Below, one piece after another: positions 16,161 through 25,373 of a stretch of 64,000 nucleotides of DNA. The translations under genes were made by a program, and so were the position numbers. The stretch comes from Dinoroseobacter sp049800775. GTDB taxonomy: Bacteria > Pseudomonadota > Alphaproteobacteria > Rhodobacterales > Rhodobacteraceae. Numbering within the stretch: position 1 is the stretch's first letter; every line of letters starts with the position of its first letter. The DNA is taken from NCBI RefSeq assembly GCF_049800775.1, contig NZ_JBNAFR010000001.1, forward strand, positions 62,001 through 126,000. Reading direction: 5' to 3'. The notes beneath the pieces are model-generated. The model searched no databases. It worked only from the letters and a program-made list of their open reading frames with translations, and was not told the DNA's origin.

Positions 16161-17309
16161 TCAGACCGCCTGCGGGCGCAGTCGCCGGGCGCGCAGATGG
16201 GCGACCCGCTCGGTGATCTCGGCGCGCACCGGACCGGGGCGTGGCGCGTCGCGCAGGGTGGTGAACAGGGTCTCGGCGGGCACCCGGGACATCTTGGTCC
16301 CGGCCCAGCTGAGCCCGCGCTGCACCGCCTGCGCCTCGGCGGGCAGATGATCGGGGATCTCATGCCCGTTCAGGGTCGCCCAGACCCCGGCCCAGAGCCG
16401 CCCGACCGTCCAGGGATTGTACCCGCCCCCGCCCAGCACGAGGTAGCGCTCGGTCAATCCGGCCAGCGCGCCGACCACGTCCCAATGGGCATTGTTCGAC
16501 AGCGCAAGCCGGGAGAGCGGGTCCTCGTCCACCGCATCGGCCCCGCATTGCAGCACGATCGCTTCGGGCGCGAACCGTGCCACCACTGGCAGGATGAGAT
16601 CCTCGAGGATCACCGTCATCTCGCTGTCATTGAGGCCACGCGGCACGGGCAGGTTCACCGCCGCCCCCGCCTCGGTCTCGTCGAGCCCGCCGGTGAAGGG
16701 CCAGCGCTTTTCCTCATGGACCGAGAGCATCAGCGTCTCGGGATCGCCGCGAAAGGCCACGGCCACCCCGTCGCAGTGATGGGCGTCGATATCCACATAG
16801 GCGATGCGTCGCAGCCCCGCCTGGCGCAGGGACAGGATCGCCAGCACCGGGTCGTTGAGATAGCAAAACCCGTTGGCCCGATCCGGCAGGCCATGATGGG
16901 TCCCGCCCGCCGGGTGATAGACCACGCCCGGCCCCGCCCCGAGGATCGCAGCGGCGAGCATGGACCCGCCAGCCGCCGTGGCCGGACGGCGATAAACCTC
17001 TGGAAAGACAGGGTTTGACGGGGTGCCCAGATTGTGGCGGCTGCGGATCTCCGGGCTCACATCCCCGGCCGCCTCGGCCGCCACCAGAGCGGCCACATAG
17101 GCCGGATCATGCCAGAGATGCAGCGCCGCAGGCTTGGCCCGGGGCGAGACACGGAACTGCGACCGCGGCAGCCAGCCGAGCGCCTTGGACAGGTCCATCG
17201 CGGTCGAGACCCGCGGGATCCGTAGCGGGTGCCAGCCGCCATAGGTCGAATTGCGATAGATCTCTGCGCCAATGAAGACCGGCGCAGGCAAGCTCCGGGA
17301 GATCGTCAC
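16161..17309 (-). CDS. Histone deacetylase family protein (AcuC-like)
   Basis: A 382-residue zinc-dependent deacetylase-fold protein. Active-site elements visible are the two histidines in GGTHHGLPDRANGFCYLND, the zinc ligands in DIDAHHCDG, the third zinc ligand in QCGADAVDEDPL, and the GGGGYN tyrosine. Bacterial members remove acetyl groups from proteins, polyamines or other amines. The GTG start overlaps the stop of the glutathione peroxidase gene (GTGA), which implies coupling. Length and motifs agree with acetoin-utilisation AcuC-like proteins, but no acetoin genes lie nearby. Confidence 0.9.
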   Translation of the reverse strand: MTISRSLPAPVFIGAEIYRNSTYGGWHPLRIPRVSTAMDLSKALGWLPRSQFRVSPRAKPAALHLWHDPAYVAALVAAEAAGDVSPEIRSRHNLGTPSNPVFPEVYRRPATAAGGSMLAAAILGAGPGVVYHPAGGTHHGLPDRANGFCYLNDPVLAILSLRQAGLRRIAYVDIDAHHCDGVAVAFRGDPETLMLSVHEEKRWPFTGGLDETEAGAAVNLPVPRGLNDSEMTVILEDLILPVVARFAPEAIVLQCGADAVDEDPLSRLALSNNAHWDVVGALAGLTERYLVLGGGGYNPWTVGRLWAGVWATLNGHEIPDHLPAEAQAVQRGLSWAGTKMSRVPAETLFTTLRDAPRPGPVRAEITERVAHLRARRLRPQAV

Positions 17310-17860
17310 CGGGTCAGCAGCGCATCGATTTCCCGGGTGATCCGCGGGGCGAGCGGGCGGGTGGTCGAGCCCCAATGGGCGACATAGCCCCCCTCGCCGT
17401 CGAGAAGCACCTTGGTGAAATTCCAGCGCGGCGCGACCCCCTCGCTCTGCTGCAGCCAGCTGTAGAACGGATGGGCATCTGGGCCGCGCACCGGGGTGAT
17501 ATCGGTCATGGGCAGGTCGAGCCCGTAATTGATCTCGCAGAACTCGGCGACCTCGGCGGCGCTTTCGAGCTCCTGATTGAAGCTGTCCGAAGGCACGGCC
17601 AGTACGACCAGCCGCTCTGCGCCGTAGCGATCCTGCAGCGCCTGCAACCCCTCGTACTGGTCGGTGAACCCGCAATGGGAGGCGGTGTTGACCACCAGAA
17701 CCGGACGCCCGCGCCAGGCGCTCAGATCGAGCGGCCCGCCATCGATGGACATGAACCGCCCCGCATCTTCGGGCGGAGGGGAGGCCAGAGCGCTCGCCAC
17801 TCCCAGACACACGCTCAGCGCCGCTCCGAAGACACCGTATCGCACCGTCGCATTCACCAT
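17306..17860 (-). CDS. Glutathione peroxidase-like protein, exported
   Basis: A 184-residue thiol peroxidase with a signal peptide (VRYGVFGAALSVCLGVASALAS). The active cysteine lies in NTASHCGFTDQYEGLQ and the Trp-Asn pair in RWNFTKVLLD. The usual NQFGxQEP glutamine segment reads PSDSFNQEL, so the catalytic glutamine appears replaced by serine. It would reduce peroxides in the periplasm. The ATG at 17860 follows GAGGGA. It overlaps the deacetylase gene and is divergent from a NUDIX gene. Confidence 0.88.
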   Translation of the reverse strand: MVNATVRYGVFGAALSVCLGVASALASPPPEDAGRFMSIDGGPLDLSAWRGRPVLVVNTASHCGFTDQYEGLQALQDRYGAERLVVLAVPSDSFNQELESAAEVAEFCEINYGLDLPMTDITPVRGPDAHPFYSWLQQSEGVAPRWNFTKVLLDGEGGYVAHWGSTTRPLAPRITREIDALLTR

Positions 17861-18001
17861 GGTCAATTCCCTCGTTTCCGGCAGGTGGCCACCACCCATT
17901 CCTCTTGCGCGAAATAGCCAGAACACCCGGTTTTTCAAATCGAATTTCACAAAGCCGTTACGCTGTCGGGAAAAGGACTGTGGTGAAATACCCCATGAGG
18001 G

Positions 18002-18020
18002 GTTATACTGAGGGTATAAC
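18002..18020. promoter_or_regulatory. Perfect inverted repeat GTTATAC-N5-GTATAAC
   Basis: Seven-base arms separated by TGAGG lie in the 213-base divergent region between the peroxidase and NUDIX genes. The left arm contains a TATACT-like -10 element for rightward transcription, so a bound repressor could block it. A second symmetric element, ACCCC-ATGA-GGGGT, lies immediately to its left (about 17989-18002). Confidence 0.45.
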
Positions 18021-18073
18021 ATGCGTGGATCGCACGCGGGTGATGCGAGCAGTGAGAGGCAAGTGAGCCATAA

Positions 18074-18553
18074 ATGGTTGTTGCGGTTCGAAAAAACCAA
18101 CACCCGTTGCAACTCAACGGGCTCGGAAAACGAGATGTGCGCACGCAGTTCGCGGCGCTGCCCTATCGCATCGTGCGGGGAAAACCCGAGATTTTGCTGA
18201 TTACCAGCCGGGAAACCGGCCGCTGGATCATTCCCAAGGGATGGCCCGAGGATGGTCTGACCGCCCCGGAGAGTGCCGCGCGCGAAGCCTGGGAAGAGGC
18301 CGGGGTCGAGGGGCGGATCTCGCTCAACTGCCTGGGGATCTACTCCTATCTCAAGGTGCTGGATCGCCAGGACCGGTTGCCCATCGTGGTCGCGGTCTTC
18401 CCGGTCAAGGTGCGCAAACTGATCGAGGATTTCCCGGAAAAGGGCGAGCGCAAGCGCAAGTGGTTCTCGCGCAAGAAGGCCGCCGCGCGGGTGGATGAGC
18501 CCGAGCTGCGCCACATGATCCGCGATTTCGACCCGACGCATCTGCGCGACTGA
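18074..18553 (+). CDS. NUDIX hydrolase
   Basis: A 159-residue phosphohydrolase. The NUDIX box is complete: GWPEDGLTAPESAAREAWEE followed by AGVEG, giving G-x5-E-x7-REAWEEAG. The basic N-terminal strand region and the C-terminal KRKWFSRKKAAARVDEPEL resemble diphosphoinositol-polyphosphate-type or Ap4A-type NUDIX enzymes common in alphaproteobacteria. It probably hydrolyses a nucleoside diphosphate derivative. It is divergent from the peroxidase-deacetylase operon. Confidence 0.92.
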   Translation: MVVAVRKNQHPLQLNGLGKRDVRTQFAALPYRIVRGKPEILLITSRETGRWIIPKGWPEDGLTAPESAAREAWEEAGVEGRISLNCLGIYSYLKVLDRQDRLPIVVAVFPVKVRKLIEDFPEKGERKRKWFSRKKAAARVDEPELRHMIRDFDPTHLRD

Positions 18554-18755
18554 TCTGCCGCGCGCGACGCCCCGACCGGGCGGTGACCCACGCAACCGCG
18601 TGCGCTGCTTTGCCGGATCTTTCACCCTCCCGTCCGGAAATGGGCGGGACGCCGCGTCAAAAACCCGAATAGAGAATCCTGCTTTGCTATGGGGACCTTA
18701 ACGCATAGAGTTGCAGAATTGTACGACTGACATCCGTCCTGTAGGCCCTGACTTC

Positions 18756-19271
18756 ATGATCCGCTACACGCTGAAATGCGAGAATGACCACGTCTTCGAA
18801 AGCTGGTTTCCCTCAGCCGAAGGATATGACCGATTGCGCGCCGCGGGACTGGCGAGCTGTGCGATCTGTGGGTCGACCGAGGTGGACAAGACGCTGATGG
18901 CACCGCAGGTGCGTCCGGCCCGCGATCGCGCTTCCCTGCCCACCCCGGACGATATCCCGATGGAGAGCCCGGCACCCCAGTCCGGCGGCGCCGTCACGAA
19001 GCCCGGCACAGACACCACGCCCGAGCATCCCTCGCTCAGCACCCCGGACACGGCGCTCGCCAAGGCCATCGCCCGCCTGCGCGACGAGGTGGAAGCGTCC
19101 TCGGATTATGTGGGTACGGAATTTGCCTCCGAGGCGCGCTCGATGTTTGTCGGGGATGCGCCCGAACGCGCGATCCATGGCGAGGCCTCCGCCGAAGAGG
19201 CCAAAGCCCTCGCCGAAGAGGGGGTACCGATCCTGCCCCTGCCCTTCTCGAACCGGACAAAGTCGAACTGA
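18756..19271 (+). CDS. DUF1178 family protein
   Basis: A 171-residue protein of unknown function. The conserved N-terminus MIRYTLKCENDHVFESWF followed by CAICGST, with four cysteine or histidine positions in a zinc-ribbon-like arrangement, marks DUF1178, which is widespread in alphaproteobacteria. The middle is low-complexity and proline-rich; the end holds the conserved ARSMFVGDAPERAIHGEAS segment. The ATG at 18756 is chosen because family members begin MIRY. The SDR gene starts two bases after its stop. Confidence 0.88.
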   Translation: MIRYTLKCENDHVFESWFPSAEGYDRLRAAGLASCAICGSTEVDKTLMAPQVRPARDRASLPTPDDIPMESPAPQSGGAVTKPGTDTTPEHPSLSTPDTALAKAIARLRDEVEASSDYVGTEFASEARSMFVGDAPERAIHGEASAEEAKALAEEGVPILPLPFSNRTKSN

Positions 19272-19273
19272 CC

Positions 19274-19939
19274 ATGGTGGCGGTGATCACAGGAGCCTCG
19301 CGCGGCATTGGCCTCGAGCTGGCGCGCCAGATGGCGGCCCGGAACAGCCGCGTTCTGGGCACCCATCGCGGTGCCGCACCTGCGGATCTGCCGGGCGTGG
19401 ACTGGCATCCGCTCGACGTCGCCTCCCCGGAGAGCCACGCGGCGCTGAGCCAACATCTGGACGGCACCGCCGTGGACCTGCTGGTCTGCAATGCGGGGAT
19501 CTATCTCGACAAGTTCGAAAACCTGGCCGAGGGCTATCCTCCGGCCATGTGGGCAGAGATGTTCGAGACCAATGTGACCGGCGTATTCCTGTCGGTGCAA
19601 TCGCTGCTGCCGCAATTGCAGCAATCGGGCCAAGGCAAAATCGCAATTATCTCGTCCCAAATGGCATCGCATACCCGCGCGCCGGGACGCTCTTACATTT
19701 ATCGCGCTTCAAAGGCCGCCGTTCTCAATCTCGGGCGCAATCTCGCGACCGATCTGGAGGGATTGGGCATTGCGGTCGGGATTTATCACCCGGGCTGGGT
19801 GCAGACGGATATGGGCGGGCCTTCGGCATCGCTCGCCCCTGCGGAGGCCGCCTCCGGGCTGATGGATCGTTTCGAGGCCCTTTCATTGAAGACAACTGGT
19901 TGTTTTGAAACCTGGGATGGACATGCGCACCCTTACTGA
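19274..19939 (+). CDS. SDR family NAD(P)-dependent oxidoreductase
   Basis: A 221-residue short-chain dehydrogenase with a Rossmann fold. The nucleotide loop TGASRGIG is at residues 6-13, NAG at about 75, and the catalytic Ser (IISSQMAS) and YIYRASK (Tyr-x3-Lys) are present. It is short for the family and belongs to the C-factor-like type. It follows DUF1178 by two bases and overlaps the P-loop kinase gene downstream, so the three are probably one transcript. Substrate unknown. Confidence 0.92.
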   Translation: MVAVITGASRGIGLELARQMAARNSRVLGTHRGAAPADLPGVDWHPLDVASPESHAALSQHLDGTAVDLLVCNAGIYLDKFENLAEGYPPAMWAEMFETNVTGVFLSVQSLLPQLQQSGQGKIAIISSQMASHTRAPGRSYIYRASKAAVLNLGRNLATDLEGLGIAVGIYHPGWVQTDMGGPSASLAPAEAASGLMDRFEALSLKTTGCFETWDGHAHPY

Positions 19940-20513
19940 GCCCGACCTCGCCGAAAACGGCGTCCTGATTGTGTTTGGTGGCCTGCCGGGCACCGGCAAA
20001 TCCACCATTGCCCAAGCCCTGAGCGCGCAGCTCAGTGCGGTGCATCTGGTGCTCGACCGGATCGAGGCCCCGCTAAAGGCAAAGCTGGGTCCGGATGTGG
20101 GCCCGCTGGGCTACAACGTGGCCTACCAGGTGGCCACCTCGAACCTCGATCTCGGCCATGTGGTGATCGCCGATTGCGTGAACCCGATTGCCATGACCCG
20201 CAATGCGTGGATGAGCGTTGCCATGGGCTGTCAGGCCACGATGGTGCAGGTCAATGTACAGTGCTCGAACCCGCAGGAGCACCGACGCCGCGTCGAAAAA
20301 AGGCTGACCGAATTCCCGATGCAGGGCCTGCCGGACTGGAACAGCGTGCAGGCACGGCAAGTGGATGAATGGGCCGAGGCGGATCTGAACCTCGACACCT
20401 ATATGCTCTCGGTCGACGAATCCGTCTCGTCCATCATGAGCGCCCTGCGCCGCCTCGTCCCCAGCCGCTTTGGCGCCGACGCGCTCGTCCGCGGTGTACT
20501 CGGCTCGGGCTGA
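19917..20513 (+). CDS. P-loop kinase-like ATPase (AAA family)
   Basis: A protein of about 198 residues with a Walker A motif GLPGTGKST close to the start and a later DCVNPIAMTRNAW segment in the Walker B region, as in small P-loop kinases of the AAA_33 type. Acceptor substrate unknown. The start is either ATG 19917 or ATG 19923; both lie inside the end of the SDR gene. Translational coupling is likely. The gene is followed by 289 bases without features before lysC. Confidence 0.75.
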   Translation: MDMRTLTEPDLAENGVLIVFGGLPGTGKSTIAQALSAQLSAVHLVLDRIEAPLKAKLGPDVGPLGYNVAYQVATSNLDLGHVVIADCVNPIAMTRNAWMSVAMGCQATMVQVNVQCSNPQEHRRRVEKRLTEFPMQGLPDWNSVQARQVDEWAEADLNLDTYMLSVDESVSSIMSALRRLVPSRFGADALVRGVLGSG

Positions 20514-20802
20514 TCCGGGGCAATCCGCGTCCGACGTCCTCTCGGGTCGGGCCCGGCGAGCGCTCCGATCCCGTGCTCTGATCCATCCCCCAGCGGCGCT
20601 GAGGGCACGACAAAGGCGAGGCCCCCGCTCTGCGCGCGACATCTGGACCAAGTGGCGTCTACCCCGGCGCAGTACGTCCCCTATCAATCGCGCAGCGCAA
20701 CGCGGCCTTAGGGCGACGGCGCTGCCCCGCGACCTCCCGGTCCCTTGCTCCTGCCCCGCCTTTCCCCTACACGGCGGCGGAACGTGAGGACGGAAGACGC
20801 AT

Positions 20803-22041
20803 ATGTCCATTCTGGTGATGAAATTCGGCGGCACTTCGGTGGCCGATCTCGACAAGATCAAGAACGCGGCGACCAAGGTCAAACGCGAGGTGGAGCGGGG
20901 CCACAAGGTCATCGTGATCGTCTCGGCCATGTCGGGCAAGACCAACGAGCTGGTGGGCTGGGTGAACCAGACATCGCCGCTCTATGATGCGCGCGAGTAC
21001 GACGCCGTGGTCTCTTCGGGCGAGAATGTGACTGCCGGGCTCATGGCCTTGACCTTGCAGGAGATGGAGGTGCCCGCGCGCTCCTGGCAGGGCTGGCAGG
21101 TACCGCTCAAGACCAATTCCGCCCATGCCGCTGCCCGGATCGAAGAGATCCCGCGCGAGAACCTCGATGCGAAATTCGACGAGGGGATGCAGGTCGCCGT
21201 GATCGCGGGATTTCAGGGGCTGAGCCCCGAAGGCCGGATCACCACGCTGGGCCGGGGCGGCTCGGACACCACCGCCGTGGCCTTTGCCGCCGCTTTCGAG
21301 GCAACGCGCTGCGACATCTATACGGATGTGGACGGCGTCTACACGACCGATCCGCGGATCGAGGACAAGGCCTGCAAGCTCGAGAAGATCGCCTATGAGG
21401 AGATGCTCGAGCTCGCCTCCCTGGGGGCCAAGGTGCTCCAGACCCGCTCGGTCGAGCTGGCCATGCGGTTCAAGGTGCCCCTGCGGGTGCTGTCGAGCTT
21501 TGAAGAAAACACCGAGAATTCCGGCACTCTGGTCTGCGATGAGGAAGAGATTATGGAAAGCAATGTTGTCTCCGGCGTCGCCTATTCCCGCGATGAAGCG
21601 AAAATGACCCTGATCTCCGTGGCCGACCGGCCCGGGATTGCGGCGGCGATCTTTGGGCCGCTCTCCGAGGCGGGAGTGAACGTGGACATGATCGTGCAGA
21701 ACATCTCGGAAGATGGCCGCACGGATATGACCTTCTCCTGCCCGACGGATCAGGTGATGCGGGCCGAGCGCGCGATCAAGGAAGCCAAGGAACTGGGCGA
21801 GATCAACTTCCAGGAGCTGGTGGCCGACACGGATGTGGCCAAGGTCTCCGTGGTCGGCATCGGCATGCGCAGCCATGCCGGCGTTGCCGCCCAGATGTTC
21901 CAGGCGCTGCGCGACGAGGGCATCAATATCCGCGTGATCACCACCTCCGAGATCAAGATCTCGGTGCTGATTGAGCGCAAATACATGGAGCTCGCGGTGC
22001 AGGCGCTGCATGACGTGTTCGGGCTCGACAAGGCCGCCTGA
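20803..22041 (+). CDS. lysC: Aspartate kinase
   Basis: A 412-residue cytoplasmic enzyme that phosphorylates aspartate, the first step to lysine, threonine, methionine and diaminopimelate. KFGGTSVAD at the start, SSGENVTAGL, TTLGRGGSDTTA and TDVDGVYTTDPR define the kinase domain (about 1-245). Two ACT domains follow (about 265-400; SVADRPGIAAAIFGPL and VVGIGMRSHAGVAAQMF), which bind lysine or threonine for feedback control. It starts at ATG 20803 after GTGAGGACGGAAG. It is followed by ptsP. Confidence 0.97.
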   Translation: MSILVMKFGGTSVADLDKIKNAATKVKREVERGHKVIVIVSAMSGKTNELVGWVNQTSPLYDAREYDAVVSSGENVTAGLMALTLQEMEVPARSWQGWQVPLKTNSAHAAARIEEIPRENLDAKFDEGMQVAVIAGFQGLSPEGRITTLGRGGSDTTAVAFAAAFEATRCDIYTDVDGVYTTDPRIEDKACKLEKIAYEEMLELASLGAKVLQTRSVELAMRFKVPLRVLSSFEENTENSGTLVCDEEEIMESNVVSGVAYSRDEAKMTLISVADRPGIAAAIFGPLSEAGVNVDMIVQNISEDGRTDMTFSCPTDQVMRAERAIKEAKELGEINFQELVADTDVAKVSVVGIGMRSHAGVAAQMFQALRDEGINIRVITTSEIKISVLIERKYMELAVQALHDVFGLDKAA

Positions 22042-22262
22042 GCCCGCCCGGCATCCCGGCCGTTCGGGTCGCTCGGGCGGCCCGCGCCTGCGCATCCGGC
22101 GCAAAAATGAGCCGGGGCGTGTCAATTTCGCGCCCGGACCACGCAGCATGCCGCGCCCCCTGAGGCGCGGTGCAATTTCCGTTCCCATGCTCTGACGAAT
22201 ATGGTCTAACCGATCCGAGGACACCGGCTCCGGGGGTCCAGACGAGGGATCAAGGCGCAGCA

Positions 22263-24506
22263 ATGCCCGACACCATGGAAACCGAAAGCCGCAAGCTTCT
22301 CAGACGCTTGCAGGCTACGCTTGCCGAGGCGGGCGCGGGTCAGGAACGCCTGGACCGGATCACGCATCTGATCGCGGACAGCATGCGGACCGAGGTCTGT
22401 TCGATCTATCTGTTTCGCGATGCGGACACGCTGGAGCTCTGCGCGACCGAGGGTCTGAACCCCGAAGCCGTCCACCAGACGCGCATGCGGATCGGCGAAG
22501 GTCTGGTGGGGCGCGTTGCGCGCAAGAACCGCCCCCTGAACACCGCCGACGCGCCCGGCACCGAAGGGTTCCGCTACATGCCCGAGACCGGAGAGGAGGT
22601 TTATTCGAGCTTCCTCGGTGTGCCCGTCCAGCGGCTGGGCGAGACGCTCGGCGTGCTTGTAGTGCAATCTCGCGCGCAACGGGAATACTCCACCGACGAG
22701 GTCTATGCCCTCGAGGTGGTGGCCATGGTGCTGGCCGAGATGAAGGAACTGGGCGCCTTCACCGGCGAGGGCGCCGCGCTGGCCGCACCGCATCAGAACG
22801 CGATCATGGTCAAGGGCGGGGTCGCGCAGGAAGGCATCGCCACGGGCCGGGTCTATCTGCATGAACCGCGGGTGGTGATCACCAATCTCGTCTCCGATGA
22901 TCCCGAGGCCGAACTGGCCCGCCTGCGCGAGGCGGTGGACCAGCTGCGCGTCTCTGTGGACGAGATGCTCGACACGGCCTCGACCCAGGACAAGGAGCAG
23001 CTGCAGATCCTTGAGGCTTACCGGATGTTCGCCAATTCCCGGGGCTGGATGCGGCGCATGGAGGAAAGCCTTGTGAGCGGCCTGTCCGCCGAGGCGGCCG
23101 TCGAGAAAGAGCAATCCGCCGCCCGCACCCGGATGGAGCAGGTCCCCGACGCCTATCTGCGCGAGCGGCTGCATGATTTGGATGACCTGTCGAACCGGTT
23201 GCTGCGGCTCTTGACCGGGCAAGGCTCCGAGACCGGGGCCGAGATCCCGGTGGATCCGATCCTCGTGGCGCGCAATATCGGGCCCGGCGAGCTGCTGGAC
23301 TATGGTCGCGCGCTGAAGGGGATCGTGCTGGAGGAAGGCTCCGTCGGGAGCCATGCGGCGATCGTCGCCCGCGCGCTTGCCATCCCGCTGATCGTGAATG
23401 CCAAGCGGATCACGACCGAGGCGCTGAATGGCGATCTGGTGCTGATCGATGGCGAACAGGGGATTGTCCATCTGCGCCCGGATGAGACCGTGCAGGCCGC
23501 CTTCCGCGACAAGAGCGCGATGCAGGCCAAGGCGCAGGAGCGCTACGCCTCCCTGCGCGACAAGCCCGCGATCACCCAATGCGGGACCGAGATTTCCCTG
23601 AACATGAATGCGGGCCTGATGGCCGACCTGCCATCGCTGCCCACCTCGGGTGCCGAGGGCGTCGGGCTGTTCCGGACCGAGCTGCAATTCCTGACCCGAC
23701 CCAAAGTTCCGGCGCGGTCTGAGCTTGCGCAGCACTATGCCCGCGTGCTGGACGCGGCGGGGGGCAAGCGCGTGGTCTTTCGCACGCTGGATATCGGGTC
23801 GGACAAGGTCCTGCCCTATATGAAGCCCCAGGACGAGCCGAACCCGGCCCTGGGCTGGCGCGCGATCCGGGTCGGGCTCGACAAGCCCGGCGTCATGCGG
23901 ATGCAGCTGCAGGCGCTGATCCGGGGCGCGAATGGGCGGCCTCTGACGCTGATGTTTCCCTTCGTGGCCCAGCTTGAGGAATTCACCCGCGCCCGCGACT
24001 ACCTGATGCGGGAGCTTGACCGCGAGGCCTCTCTCGGGCGGGTCCTGCCGGAAAAGGTCGAGGTGGGCGCCATGCTCGAGACCCCGAGCCTCGCCTTCTC
24101 GCCGAACTCCTTCTTCGAGATGGCGGATTTCATCTCCATCGGGGGCAATGACCTCAAGCAGTTCTTCTTTGCCGCCGACCGCGAGAATGAGCGGGTGCGC
24201 CGCCGCTACGACACGCTGAATGTCTCCTTCCTGAGCCTGATCGAGCTGATCGTCAGCCGGTGCCGCGATGTGGGCACCCCGGTCAGCTTCTGTGGCGAGG
24301 ATGCGGGCCGCCCGATCGAGGCACTGTGTTTTGCCGCGATGGGTCTGCGGGCGCTGTCCATGCGCCCGGCCTCCATCGGGCCGGTCAAGCATCTCTTGCG
24401 CCGCTGCGATCTGCGCGAGGCCCGCGGCGTGATCACCGAGGCCCGCGCCTCGGGCGCGATGACCGTCCGCCCGGCGGTGATGGACTGGTTGCGCCAGCAG
24501 AGCTGA
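22263..24506 (+). CDS. ptsP: Phosphoenolpyruvate-protein phosphotransferase PtsP (enzyme I-Ntr)
   Basis: A 747-residue cytoplasmic enzyme that starts the nitrogen-linked PTS relay from PEP. It has an N-terminal GAF domain (about 15-165; SIYLFRDADTLELCATEGL), the enzyme I N-terminal domain, the phospho-histidine motif EEGSVGSHAAIVARA (His364), and the PEP-binding barrel with GVGLFRTE, RTLDIGSDK, and the FCGEDAG cysteine. The ATG at 22263 is chosen because the family start precedes the GAF domain by a short leader. The lysC-ptsP order is common in this bacterial group. Confidence 0.96.
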   Translation: MPDTMETESRKLLRRLQATLAEAGAGQERLDRITHLIADSMRTEVCSIYLFRDADTLELCATEGLNPEAVHQTRMRIGEGLVGRVARKNRPLNTADAPGTEGFRYMPETGEEVYSSFLGVPVQRLGETLGVLVVQSRAQREYSTDEVYALEVVAMVLAEMKELGAFTGEGAALAAPHQNAIMVKGGVAQEGIATGRVYLHEPRVVITNLVSDDPEAELARLREAVDQLRVSVDEMLDTASTQDKEQLQILEAYRMFANSRGWMRRMEESLVSGLSAEAAVEKEQSAARTRMEQVPDAYLRERLHDLDDLSNRLLRLLTGQGSETGAEIPVDPILVARNIGPGELLDYGRALKGIVLEEGSVGSHAAIVARALAIPLIVNAKRITTEALNGDLVLIDGEQGIVHLRPDETVQAAFRDKSAMQAKAQERYASLRDKPAITQCGTEISLNMNAGLMADLPSLPTSGAEGVGLFRTELQFLTRPKVPARSELAQHYARVLDAAGGKRVVFRTLDIGSDKVLPYMKPQDEPNPALGWRAIRVGLDKPGVMRMQLQALIRGANGRPLTLMFPFVAQLEEFTRARDYLMRELDREASLGRVLPEKVEVGAMLETPSLAFSPNSFFEMADFISIGGNDLKQFFFAADRENERVRRRYDTLNVSFLSLIELIVSRCRDVGTPVSFCGEDAGRPIEALCFAAMGLRALSMRPASIGPVKHLLRRCDLREARGVITEARASGAMTVRPAVMDWLRQQS

Positions 24507-24512
24507 GCCTGC

Positions 24513-25280
24513 TCACCCGGGCAGCAGCCGCCCCGACGGCGCGGGCCCGCGACCGAAAATCGGACAGCCCAGCGTGGTTTGCAGCGCCGTGATCAGCTCA
24601 TCCACCGTCTCGGTGGTCAGGTACAGCCCACCGGTCTGATCCGCGAGGCAGCGCGCCACGGTCTGCCCTTCGCGGTAGTCATGCTGATTCTGGCTGTCCC
24701 AGCTGAAATGCTCACCGCGCAGCTTGAACCCGATCACATGCACGGTCAGGTCATGGGCCTCCGCAGAGAGACTGGCGGCCAGCTGGCACGGGGCGCCGCC
24801 GCAGGTCTCCTTACCATCGGTGACCAGCACCACGACCCCCGCCCGCTGGCGGAAATCGAGCGCCTCTGCCGCGCGGGCCACGGAGTCGGTCAGGGGCGTG
24901 TTGCCCGAGGGGGCCAGCGCGTCGATCTCGGCGATCATGCGCGGGGCGGCGTCCGGGATCGGGGCAAAACGCAGATCGATATTGCTGCAGGCTTCGCGCG
25001 GACCGGGCCCGTAGATCAGCAGGCCGAGATTGCGAAACGGGGCCACTTGCGGCATGGCCCGCCGGATCGCGCGCCGGGCGGCAAAGATCCGGGGTTCATC
25101 CATCAGGTTGAACCCCATCTCCGACATCGATCCGGAGCCGTCAAAGACCACGATCGCATCCTCGGAACAGCCCTGCGCCGCGTGCAATGCAGGGGGCGCG
25201 CCCACAAGGCTCACGCCCAGAAGGGCGATGGAGGCAAAGAGGCTCGAGCGGATCCGGGAGGGGGCAAAGGGGATCATCAT
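24513..25280 (-). CDS. Von Willebrand factor type A domain protein, exported
   Basis: A 255-residue protein with a signal peptide (about 1-35, ending near ALHAAQG) and one VWA domain. The metal-ion-dependent adhesion site is intact: VVFDGSGSMSEMG, the Thr in SGNTPLTDSV, and the Asp in VLVTDGKETCGG. It likely acts in the periplasm or at the cell surface as a binding protein. Cysteines (CSEDA, CSNID, CGGAPCQL, CLADQ, CPIF) suggest disulfides. ATG 25280 is followed by a second ATG one codon later. It ends seven bases from the ptsP stop (convergent). Confidence 0.85.
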   Translation of the reverse strand: MMIPFAPSRIRSSLFASIALLGVSLVGAPPALHAAQGCSEDAIVVFDGSGSMSEMGFNLMDEPRIFAARRAIRRAMPQVAPFRNLGLLIYGPGPREACSNIDLRFAPIPDAAPRMIAEIDALAPSGNTPLTDSVARAAEALDFRQRAGVVVLVTDGKETCGGAPCQLAASLSAEAHDLTVHVIGFKLRGEHFSWDSQNQHDYREGQTVARCLADQTGGLYLTTETVDELITALQTTLGCPIFGRGPAPSGRLLPG

Positions 25281-25373
25281 GGGGCAAGCCTGCCATGGCC
25301 GCCCCTGCCCTGTCTATGCGACTGGGGTCTTGGGTGGGCGCAGGTCGCGCCCCCTGCGGTCAGGCGGCGGCGA

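Noticed and set aside
22206..24392. Long open frame on the minus strand opposite ptsP
   Set aside because: A shadow of the PtsP coding sequence with no recognisable domain; many similar antisense frames occur across the window.
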